A stretch of DNA of 64,000 nucleotides from contig CM075675.1 of NCBI GenBank assembly GCA_037962975.1, forward strand, positions 28,398,501 through 28,462,500. Direction: 5' to 3'. Each line of letters opens with the position of its first letter. The first letter of the stretch is position 1. Of the stretch, positions 33,135-42,363 are shown piece after piece. The notes beneath the pieces were generated by a model, which saw only the letters and a program-made list of their open reading frames with translations, searched no databases and was not told the origin of the DNA. A program made the translations under genes and the position numbers. The stretch comes from Clitoria ternatea (taxonomy: Eukaryota > Streptophyta > Magnoliopsida > Fabales > Fabaceae).

Positions 33135-36100
33135 TGTGACGTCCATAAAATCTTTCCCGAATAAATTTTTCACGTTTTAAAGAATCATTTTGAAACTCGT
33201 AATTTAAATTCTGAAGTCACGTAAAAGTTGATAAATGCGGAATATCATGCCTACTAGTCATGAACAATTAAATCATAAAACATTTATATAGCGGAAACGA
33301 TAGAAAAGATTACAGTACATGGTACATAATATTATTACAACCCATTAAAATTTAAATGAAACCAAAGTCCAAGCAATAAATCATAAAAGCTTCATTAATG
33401 GCATCACTCGTCATTCTGTGTAGCATGCACTGTAAAAATTAATGTAAGAGTGAGACAGAATATAGAATAAATATAAAATAAGTAAGATTGCACAAACACA
33501 ATCAACAAACCATAATGATATGATGAATATACCAAACAAGTTTATTTATATTTAATAAATCTTTAACTTAGTCAAATGATGTCATGCTGGATCCATTTTA
33601 GTTTGGTGGGAATACTTCAGTAAAAAGTCTCATAGAGACACCAGTAGGAATTTGCATAACCATGAATCCCTACACCCTCATGGCTCCTGCGAAAATAAAC
33701 ACACAAGTAGGAATTTGTATAACCATGAATCCCTACATCCTCATGGCTCATGCGAAAATAAGTACACAAGTAGGAATTTACATAACCATGAATCCCTACA
33801 CCCTCATGGCTCCTATGAAAATAGGGCTTTAACTCATCATAGAGTAACCCCCCACCAGGGTAGGCAAACATGGAACCCCTAAATTCCATGGTGCGTCCAA
33901 ATGCTTATGATGTATGAATGCCTTTAATTCTCTTTATCGATTTAACATACCATGATATCAATATTTCCATAATCACTTGGAAAACCACAAGTCTTCAAAG
34001 GACACATCACATATAATAATTTTTAGAATCATGGATTTACTGTTCAACAACATATCTCAATAAACCACAAGGCATTCATGTATACATTAATTTAGTCATT
34101 CATAATTATTCAGGATAAAAATATATATACTGTATGTCATGTATAGGACACTCAATAACATCCATAATAATCAATAATCCCTCAATAATTCAATAATAGA
34201 TCATTATTCATATGAAAAATATCATTTTCATCCATAATAACCATTATAGGTAAGTTTCAGCATTTTACAACATCAACATACGTTAGTAAAACAACTATAA
34301 CGTGAGAAAATCAAATCATTTTTAAGTAATTCCACTTTCTGTAGTTCCATAACAAAATTATTTACAACTTTCATGAAGACCATAATTTCAAATTCCAAAC
34401 AGAAACATCACATAATCACAGTATACTAAATCATCTCAAAGAAAGTAGCAAAACGTACATATGTTGGTATTTTTAATGTTTTTGGAGCTACAAAAATAAT
34501 TTTGGCATGGGATCAGTTCTAAATTAATCATAACAAAAATATATAAAACTTTTATGAAGACACTGAACACTAATTCTCATCACAAAATTCTCAGTTTTAA
34601 AAATACAATTCGTAATTTATGTCAGCAGATTTTTAGCATGAACATACTTCTGTATTTTAGGAATAACTAGAGCTACAAATATCATTTTAACTTGAAACCA
34701 CTTTCTATAGATCCATAACATAAATATCTAGAACTTTTGTGAAGACATCAAAGTCTAAAAACGTATGTATAATTCCCAGAATATTAATATATACACAAAA
34801 TAGAAGATACGTATTCCAAACAGACATGCTGTAGTATTTTGGCTATAACTCATGATATACATATCTAAATCAGTCGGTTCAAGTCTCAAAATTCACATAA
34901 CAAATATATCTACAACGTTTATGAAGAAGTCAAAATCAAATTCACACGTTTTCAGCTTCAAAATTGAGCAACAAGTTACTAAAATAATTCTGGAAATCCT
35001 AGAATCAGCATACAATTCTACCCATTCCATAATTATTCACAACCCTATCCCCTCTTACCTTGATGAAGGGTCTTAGATTGGTTGAAAAATGTTTTCTTCT
35101 TACTGTCCTAGCTTCGAATCAGAGTGACTTGTACGTAGAGAAGGAAATGAGAAAGAGAGACTTTTACTAATTTTCGTTGTTCTGAGAATTCAGACTTGGA
35201 AAAGGTGTGGTATTGATTTAATAATGTACAAGACAAGTAGGGAGACAAGCTTTCTCATGACTGGAGGTTAGGTGCATCAATTATGAAAATAATAGAGGTT
35301 TTAGATAAGAAGTGAGTTGTATTTTTGCCATTACCGCTGCCTACCTACTGGAGCTTTGTTTGATTGAAGTAAATATATTAAAATATGTACAAAACGACAT
35401 GATTGGTGTAAAAGATTAATCTCTGACGCTGGTTCGGTATTTTGGGAATAATTACTGACTGGAACTTTACCGGTCAGTATATTTGCCGACTGGAACTCCA
35501 CCGGTCAGTATATTTGCCGATTGGAGCTCTACCGGTCAGATTCTAACAGGTATGAAGCAGGTCAATTGTTAGGATCGTGCCCGGCCTTGGAAACCATCCA
35601 TTCTCCCAGTCTTTATGGTTCGGCATTTCTGTTTTCGAGAAGTCTCAGCAGTCTCTTTCCGTTCAGTGTAGCTTCACCCGGGAGGGAATTCACTCGGAGG
35701 TGTTTCCGCCTGAAACACTCGGTTAGCTTTTCCTTCCTCGAAATAACTCACTCGGAAATGTCTCACCCGAACTCATCCAGAATTATCTCACTCGGATTTA
35801 TATATATCTGCCTGAAGTGTTCTTTCAAAGCCACTTTTCCTTTCCGAATGGATCCACTCGGATATTTCCCTGACTGAATTTCTTCACTTGGAAATATTTC
35901 TCACTCGGAGTTATAGTCTCTGTCCAAATGTACTCTCACTGGAAATGATTCACTCGGTAACCTCAATCGGTGACATGTCACACGGGAATCGGAAAGGTAT
36001 CACTTGGTGTTATCTCACTCGGTGCCATCCCACACGGAAGTGCTGCACTCGGAAAGTTACACTCAACTCTGAACTAACCCACTCGGAAATTCACTACTCG

Positions 36101-36576
36101 GACACATCTTGGTCCGAGAAGTACTCATTCGGAATCAGCTTTTCTTCAGTTGGAAGTACTTCTCTCGGAAACGTTCACTCGGAGATGTTTCATTCGGGAA
36201 TGAGGCACTCGAAGGCGTTTGACTCAGAAACGAATCATTCGAAGACGTTTGACTCGGAAACGAGTCATTCGAAGACAAGTCACTCGGACCTTTCACCCAG
36301 AAGTGGTTATCTCGAACACACTTCACTCAAAATGTCTCCGAGGCCAGGACTCCACTCGGAAGTGTTTCTCTCGCTCATACCTCACTCGGAATTATGACCT
36401 TCACTCGGAATTTCTCTCGGTCACTCGGAAACATAACCTTCACTCGGAAACCGATTCTTTTATTCACTCGGAAAGTCTTATTTTAGACATTATTCACTCA
36501 GAAATTGGATAATATCATTAATGATCTAGATAAAAAAAAAAATTATACATGAGATTGAAACTTTTGGGATGTTACA
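33135..36576 (-). repeat. 5' LTR of gypsy element
   Basis: A 3442-bp LTR with TG...CA ends on both strands (TGTGACGTCC at 33135; GATGTTACA at 36576). It includes the 117 bp missing from the other LTR, the 63-bp array (33641-33825) and the CACTCGGAA field (35690-36510). It ends 16 bases before the start codon of the PHT1 pseudogene. Confidence 0.9.
33641..33825. repeat. 63-bp tandem repeat in gypsy LTR (right)
   Basis: Three units equivalent to those at 25508-25690, with a few substitutions in the third-unit context. The 76- to 90-codon frames across it are repeat artefacts. Confidence 0.9.
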
Positions 36577-36592
36577 AGTTTCACTGTAATAA

Positions 36593-37749
36593 ATGGGGGG
36601 AGGAGCAAAACCAAGTGCTGAAGGCACTAGATGTGGCAAAAACACAATGGTATCATTTCACAGCAATCATGATATCAGGGATGGGATTCTTCACGGATGC
36701 CTATGACCTGTTCTGCAAATCTCTTGTGACAAAGTTACTTGGGAGAATATATTACCATGTTGATGGAGCAGAAAATCCAGGTGCATTGTGTCAGCAGCAG
36801 TTAACGGAGTAGCCTTTGTTGGAACACTTTCTGGGCAACTATTGTTTGGTTGGCTTGCTGACAAAATGGGCAGAAAAAAGGTGTATGGAATGACCCTTGT
36901 GTTAATGGTTTTATGCTCAATTGCTTCAGGTATTAGTCTTGGACATGAACCAAAGGCTGTGATAGGAACCCTTTGCTTCTTTAGGTTCTGGCTTGGTTTT
37001 GGTATTGGTGGAGACTACCCTCTTTCAGCAACCATAATGTCAGAGTATGCTAACAAGAAGACTCGTGGTGCTTTTATAGCTGCAGTGTTTACCATGCAGG
37101 GTTTTGGAATTTTGGTGGGAGGGATTTTCGCCGTTATGATTTCATCCATATTTGAGGCCAAGTTTGGTGCTCCACCATATGAGGTTGATCCTTCGGGTTC
37201 AACTGTTCCACAAGCAGACTATGTTTGAAGGATAATCTTGATGGCTGGGGCAGCTGCAATGACTTACTATTGGCGATTGAAGATGCCAGAAACTCATCGC
37301 TACACTGCATTGGTTGCCAAGAACATGGAGAAGGCTGCAGCAGGTATGTCCAAGGTTATGCAGGTGGAGATTCAAGCTGAACCAGAAAAGGAATTACCAC
37401 AAGTTAATAATTCATATGGTTTGTTCTCCAAGCAGTTCCTTGCTCGCCATGGCCTCCATCTACTTGGAACAGCAAGCACTTGGTTCTTTCTTGATATTGC
37501 TTTCTACAGTCAAAATCTCTTCCAAAAAGATATTTTCAGTGCCATTGGTTGGATTCCTCCAGCAAAAACAATGAATGCTCTTGAGGAGGTTTTCAAGATT
37601 GCAAGGGCTCAAACTCTCATTGCTCTTTGTAGTACTGTTCCTGGCTACTGGTTCACTGTTGCCTTCATTGACAAGATTGGAAGATTCACAATCCAACTGA
37701 TGGGCTTCTTCTTCATGACTGTCTTCATGTTTGCTCTTGCCATCCCTTT
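36593..37749 (+). pseudogene. PHT1 phosphate transporter pseudogene, 3'-truncated
   Basis: The sequence is very similar to codons 1-390 of the intact PHT1 gene at 39827-41386 but is disabled. It has one extra G in the G run after the start codon (36595-36600), an 8-base deletion at 36788/36789, TGG to TGA at 37226-37228 (Trp215 of the intact gene), a 6-base deletion near 37246, and loss of everything after residue 390. The PHT1 signature GGDYPLSATIMSE is still readable. The retroelement LTR begins 16 bases upstream, so the native promoter is gone. It is oriented toward the intact gene, so the two form an inverted repeat with arms of about 1.16 kb. Confidence 0.95.
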
Positions 37750-37990
37750 TGTTGATACCCCCTGCTTGGTGGTTTGAGTGTTATGATAGCTCGAGGCTTC
37801 TCATTCATCTGCTCTGCGGGTATGCAGGTCGTCGTTTTCCCTCCACAATTTTTCCACCGTGCAGTGTAGCATCTCAATGATGTTCGTGAGCTTTTGAATT
37901 TGGTCGTCTTTTCCTTATGGTTGTTGTTGAGCATTACAATCTTCACGGCGGCTGTGCGTGCTACGAGTAGTTACCATTGTTGCTTTTTTC
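37750..37990 (-). pseudogene. Possible retrotransposon gag N-terminal remnant
   Basis: The minus strand from 37977 reads MVTTRSTHSRR..., the kind of start found in several plant Ty3/gypsy gag proteins, and continues with a charged, helix-prone stretch after frame breaks (IQKLTNIIEMLH, LWRENDDLHTRRADE). It begins exactly where PHT1 homology ends, so this insertion, or a rearrangement with it, probably removed the pseudogene's 3' part. No LTRs are recognisable. The assignment is tentative. Confidence 0.35.
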
Positions 37991-39826
37991 AAGGTTTAAT
38001 GTTTGTGTTTGTGAGGGGGAAATGTTCACAAAAAGCACTTAATCACACAAAACCTAGAGAAATCCTGTAGGTTTTCATGTTGTCTTACTTGCTAATGTGT
38101 CACTTGAATACAATAGGGGGTCTTTAAGGCCATTTATACACGTAGTGAAAGAGAAAAAAGGGTAAAAGGGGCCTCCAATCTAGGCTTAGAATGACACAAA
38201 AATAACTATATTTTTATGGGATAGAGGAGGAGATTCAACTGAGGGAGCGGGGGTGTCGTGGGACCCCCTCTTCTTGGGGAACAAAAATCTTCCTCACTTT
38301 TGTTTTTTAAGAAATATTATTTTTATATATTGTTTATAAAAGTGTCGGAAATGTTATATGTTGTAAACAATAATATTTTAACCTTATGTTCATGTAAGTT
38401 AAAATATATTGGATATGGTAGTAAGCATAAGGTGTAATGTACGTGAGGGGTTGTTTGAAACTTGGATTAGAAACACAGAAAACAAATAGTTATATACAAA
38501 CGAGGAGAAGGTAGTCGCGGTTGATTTCAAACATGACATAACAAAACGTAGGCTAAGGCAAAACCAAGGTGTATGACCAAATATTCCAGTAAAACAAGGA
38601 TTGAACCTCTAACTATTGAACCACCACACCATTTATATTTATCAGTTAGTTTTATCAATTATCATCAAATTACCGGTTGCTATATACGTATACGAAAATT
38701 CTGCGCAAAATATGCCGCCCATTCTGATCAATCTGGAGCAGAAAACATAGCAGAAGGCATGCCTTTGTAGAAATATCAAGCAATGATCGCTTGTAGTTGG
38801 TGCATGTGATGAATGTAAAGTGGAAGCCTAGATTTAAACTTTATTTCCAGACACTTATTTCTCTCTCTCTTTTTACCACTTATTCCATATTCCAAAGGAT
38901 AAAAAAAATAATTAACTACTGTTAAATTCATATGTGGGACTCTGATTAGTACTTGTAATAATTGTAGTATGGTTTGTGCTTTACACAAGTACTACTTGAA
39001 ATCTTTGTTACATATATATGATTCAAGAAGTCTATTTTCCGTTGAAAGAAGAGCAATTCAACATATTAGATTAAAATCATCCAACTTAAGAGCATCGAAT
39101 TCTGAAACGTTGATTATGAAATAATAACGCCTTTTATGGCTGATAATAAAACTGATTTGGCATTCCAACTGAGTAAATAATGGAGTAATATGCAGGGTTG
39201 AAAACAAGTTCAGCCAACAATAGCTTGACTTATATAGATGACAAAATGATTGTGGTTGGATTTATTAAAAGGGAATGACGAGGCAGGTTATAAAAGCTAA
39301 AGATTAAAGTTAGTGGAGTTTATTATCTAAGTTGAAACTTCAAGCCAACTTTCACTACATTTTTTCTCCTTTAAAAAGCTAGCACATTTCTAGTGCAGAA
39401 GCCTGAAAAGCACCCAGAAGAATGAGAAGCAAAGATTTTTTGCTCTACCAAATTCAATATTACTGTACTTTATCTGTATGTATTTGGAAGAACTACACAT
39501 TGTTGGTTGAGAAACAAAAGGAAATTCCATTATCCATTACTCAACATTCATGGAACAAACAATGCCTCTGATCCCTCACAACATGACAAAGCAAAGCCAA
39601 CATATGAATTGGAAATGGGATTAGCATAAAATTTGGTAATAACCTCTAAGCCAAATTGAAGGCTTGACTTTGTTCCTATAACAACGCCTGGTCATGTATA
39701 ACTCATAGAGATCCTAATGACATTGAGTATTGACATTAATTATTTTGTAGCTGCATGTCCTCAATTAAGAATTTGATGACTAGTTGAAATCAACACCATT
39801 ATTACACCTACCCAAATTGGTTCAAA
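37991..39826. other. Intergenic region between PHT1 pseudogene and gene
   Basis: No gene I can support. About 37991-38300 may continue the retroelement remnant. The rest is AT-rich, and the part from about 39400 should include the 3' untranslated region of the PHT1 gene. A block at 39290-39340 resembles 5429-5478 in the first segment copy (shared CTAAAGATTAAAGTTA), so a small dispersed repeat is present. A 65-codon frame at 38573-38770 has no recognisable family. Confidence 0.55.
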
Positions 39827-41386
39827 TCAAACTTCCTCTTCGTTTTCACCTGAAATCTCCTCCAAAGATCTCCCTTTTGCCTCAGGGACCAAGAAAGTAC
39901 AGAAGAAGCCTAAAACGTTGACAGCACCCAAAAGAATGAGTGAATTCTTGACACCAATACCTGGAGGGTACCCTGCATCTGTTTTGGTCTTGTCCTGGTT
40001 CTGAGCCAAATACAAGAAGCCAAATGCACCAACCATAGCACCAAGCTTGCCAGTTGCAGATGATATTCCATGGCAAGTGGATCTGAATCTAGCTGGGAAA
40101 ATCTCAGCTGGCACAACAAATGTGGTGGCGTTAGGGCCAAAGTTAGCAAAGAAAAAGGTCAGGGAATATATGACCACAAATCCTATTCTGTTCTCCTTAT
40201 GAGTCCAATGATCATAAGGAATGGCAAGAGCAAACATGAAGACAGTCATGAAGAAGAATCCCATCAATTGGATTGTGAATCTTCCAATCTTGTCAATGAA
40301 GGCAACAGTGAACCAGTAGCCAGGAACAGTACTACAAAGAGCAATGAGAGTTTGAGCCCTTGCAATCTTGAAAACCTCCTCGAGAGCATTCATTGTTTTT
40401 GCTGGAGGAATCCAACCAATGGCACTGAAAATATCTTTTTGGAAGAGATTTTGACTGTAGAAAGCAATATCAAGCAAGAACCAAGTGCTTGCTGTTCCAA
40501 GTAGATGGAGGCCATGGCGAGCAAAGAATTGCTTGGAGAACAAACCATATGAATTATTAACTTGTGGTAATTCCTTTTCTTGTTCGGCTTGAATCTCCAC
40601 CTGCATAACCTTGGACATATCTGCCGCAGCCTTCTCCATGTTCTTGGCAACCAATGCAGTGTAGCGAGCAGTTTCTGGCATCTTCAATCGCCAATAGTAA
40701 GTCATTGCAGCTGGAAGTGCCCCAACCATCAAGATTATCCTCCAAACATAGTCTGCTTGTGGAACAGTTGAACCCGAAGGATCAACCTCATATGGTGGAG
40801 CACCAAACCTGGCCTCAAATATGGATGAAATCATAAGGGCAAAAACCCCTCCTACCAAAATTCCAAAACCCTGCATGGCAAACACTGCAGCTATAAAAGC
40901 ACCACGAGTCTTCTTGTTAGCATACTCTGACATTATGGTTGCTGAAAGTGGGTAGTCTCCACCAATACCGAAACCAAGCCAGAACCTAAAGAAGCAAAGG
41001 GTTCCCATCACAGCCTTTGGTTCATGTCCAAGACTAAGACCTGAAGCAATTGAGCATAAAACCATTAACATAAGGGTCATTCCATACACCTTTTTTCTGC
41101 CCATTTTGTCACCAAGCCAACCAAAGAATAGTTGCCCAGAAAGTGTTCCAACAAAGGCAACTCCGTTAACTGCCGCTGACACATTTGGAGGCAATGTACC
41201 TGGCTTTTCTGCTCCATCAACATGGTAATATATTCTCCCAAGTAACTTGGTCACAAGAGATATGCAGAACAGGTCATAGGCATCCGTGAAGAATCCCATC
41301 CCTGATATTATGATTGCTGTGAAATGGTACCATTGTGTTTTTGCCACATCTAGTGCATTAAGCACTTGGTTTTGCTCCTTCCCCAT
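39827..41386 (-). CDS. PHT1-family phosphate:H+ symporter
   Basis: A single-exon 519-codon frame encodes a plasma-membrane phosphate transporter of the major facilitator superfamily, which in plants imports phosphate with protons, mainly in roots or between organs. Visible features: N-terminal AKTQWYHFTAIIISGMGFFTDAYDLF (20-residue core at 20-39), MFS motif GWLGDKMGRKKV (89-100), the PHT1 signature GGDYPLSATIMSE (142-154), a central hydrophilic loop (about 240-290), the second six-helix half, and an acidic cytosolic tail ending SGENEEEV. The length is normal (family about 520-540). The start MGKEQNQVL is typical. No break is visible. A PHR1-binding-type site lies 167 bases upstream, which suggests induction by phosphate starvation. 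The exact PHT1 paralogue cannot be named from this. Confidence 0.96.
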   Translation of the reverse strand: MGKEQNQVLNALDVAKTQWYHFTAIIISGMGFFTDAYDLFCISLVTKLLGRIYYHVDGAEKPGTLPPNVSAAVNGVAFVGTLSGQLFFGWLGDKMGRKKVYGMTLMLMVLCSIASGLSLGHEPKAVMGTLCFFRFWLGFGIGGDYPLSATIMSEYANKKTRGAFIAAVFAMQGFGILVGGVFALMISSIFEARFGAPPYEVDPSGSTVPQADYVWRIILMVGALPAAMTYYWRLKMPETARYTALVAKNMEKAAADMSKVMQVEIQAEQEKELPQVNNSYGLFSKQFFARHGLHLLGTASTWFLLDIAFYSQNLFQKDIFSAIGWIPPAKTMNALEEVFKIARAQTLIALCSTVPGYWFTVAFIDKIGRFTIQLMGFFFMTVFMFALAIPYDHWTHKENRIGFVVIYSLTFFFANFGPNATTFVVPAEIFPARFRSTCHGISSATGKLGAMVGAFGFLYLAQNQDKTKTDAGYPPGIGVKNSLILLGAVNVLGFFCTFLVPEAKGRSLEEISGENEEEV

Positions 41387-42363
41387 TTATTATATTATAT
41401 ATATGCCTCCAAAACTTAATTAATTTCCTTCTACCTCTTTCTTTTCTTATATCTCTCTCAAATTCTTGTACAAGTATAACTTCTCTGTAAAATATTAACA
41501 ATTCACCAATGGATGAGTACAAAATATATACTCTGTTAAATTACACATGGATGAATATACATGTAGATTAAGGGCTGAATTGAAGAGAAAATTTCGCATG
41601 ACATAATAATAATGTGAAAATTGATGGTGAGAGGATCATATATTTCCCACCATGTGGGGCGAGATTACTATATTTTTCCATTTTTACCACAACATACAAG
41701 ATTACAAGTACACATTGCTACTTTGTTGTTTGTTGTCTCACCTTCAAAGTGGTCACTTTTTTCTTTCTCAGATCAGAACAAATCACAAGTCACAAGCCAC
41801 CAAATGGCACACACTTGCTTTGCTTTAAGCCAAAGTTTAGCACAAAAGAATATAAAGTGCTGAGAATAAAGCAGTGATTAGAAACAAGTTATGAGGATTG
41901 TGCAAAGCATCATGCGATGCTCACTCATTCTTTGTGCATAAACATAAACCATATTCTTATAATCTTCCCTCACATTTTAGGCCAAACTTTCACCATTAAC
42001 CACAAAAAAGAGAGTAAACCACATAGAATTCCTAGTTTTAGTGTACCCTTTTCAAGAATTTCAAATTTTATAAAGTCACAATGAAGGGGAACAAAATGGG
42101 TGTTAAGGTTGATCCACCTGTTGTTTTTCTTCATCTATGGCTACTAGGCACAGAACCAAGAGCAATTTGAGTTTTTGTGATGAGTTAATCAGTGATTGCA
42201 GAAATCTTGTTTTTCCTCATCTGGGTACATGGTTTTCTCTCAATCTTTGCTTTACATGTGAAGGTTAAAGTGGTCTAAATATGAGTGTTTTGTAATTGGA
42301 AGGGTTGAAGCAAAGAAGATTTTGTAGGGGTGAGTTCTTAAAGATCTCGGTGGGAGAGCAACA
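41387..42363. other. Shared upstream region of divergent genes
   Basis: This 977-bp interval separates the start codons of the PHT1 gene (leftward) and the At3g27390-like gene (rightward) and must hold both promoters and leaders. One GNATATNC site is present at 41553-41560. Frames of 66-96 codons here are not convincing as genes. Confidence 0.7.
41553..41560. promoter_or_regulatory. P1BS-type site (PHR1-binding sequence)
   Basis: GAATATAC matches the consensus GNATATNC bound by PHR1-type MYB factors in phosphate-starvation promoters. It lies 167 bases upstream of the PHT1 start codon, a typical position. An eight-base motif can occur by chance, but the location before a phosphate transporter makes it credible. 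Confidence 0.65.

Larger units (their letters stand above)
25119..36576 (-). mobile_element. Ty3/gypsy retrotransposon, Tekay-like chromovirus, defective
   Basis: Two direct repeats (25119-28443 and 33135-36576, offset 8133) flank a 4.7-kb interior that encodes gag, protease, reverse transcriptase, RNase H, integrase and a C-terminal chromodomain-like region on the minus strand, in the Ty3/gypsy order. The primer-binding site is TGGTATCAAAGC (33119-33130, minus) and the polypurine tract AGGGTGGGAGAAT abuts the 3' LTR. The 3' LTR (25119-28443) lacks the last 117 bp present in the 5' LTR, so no target duplication can be checked. Seven premature stops and one frameshift make it non-autonomous today. 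Confidence 0.92.

Noticed and set aside
38587..38630. tRNA-like stretch (GGATTGAACCTC ... CTATTGAACC)
   Set aside because: It recalls part of a tRNA reverse complement, but no cloverleaf with acceptor stem can be formed; possibly chance or a decayed SINE.
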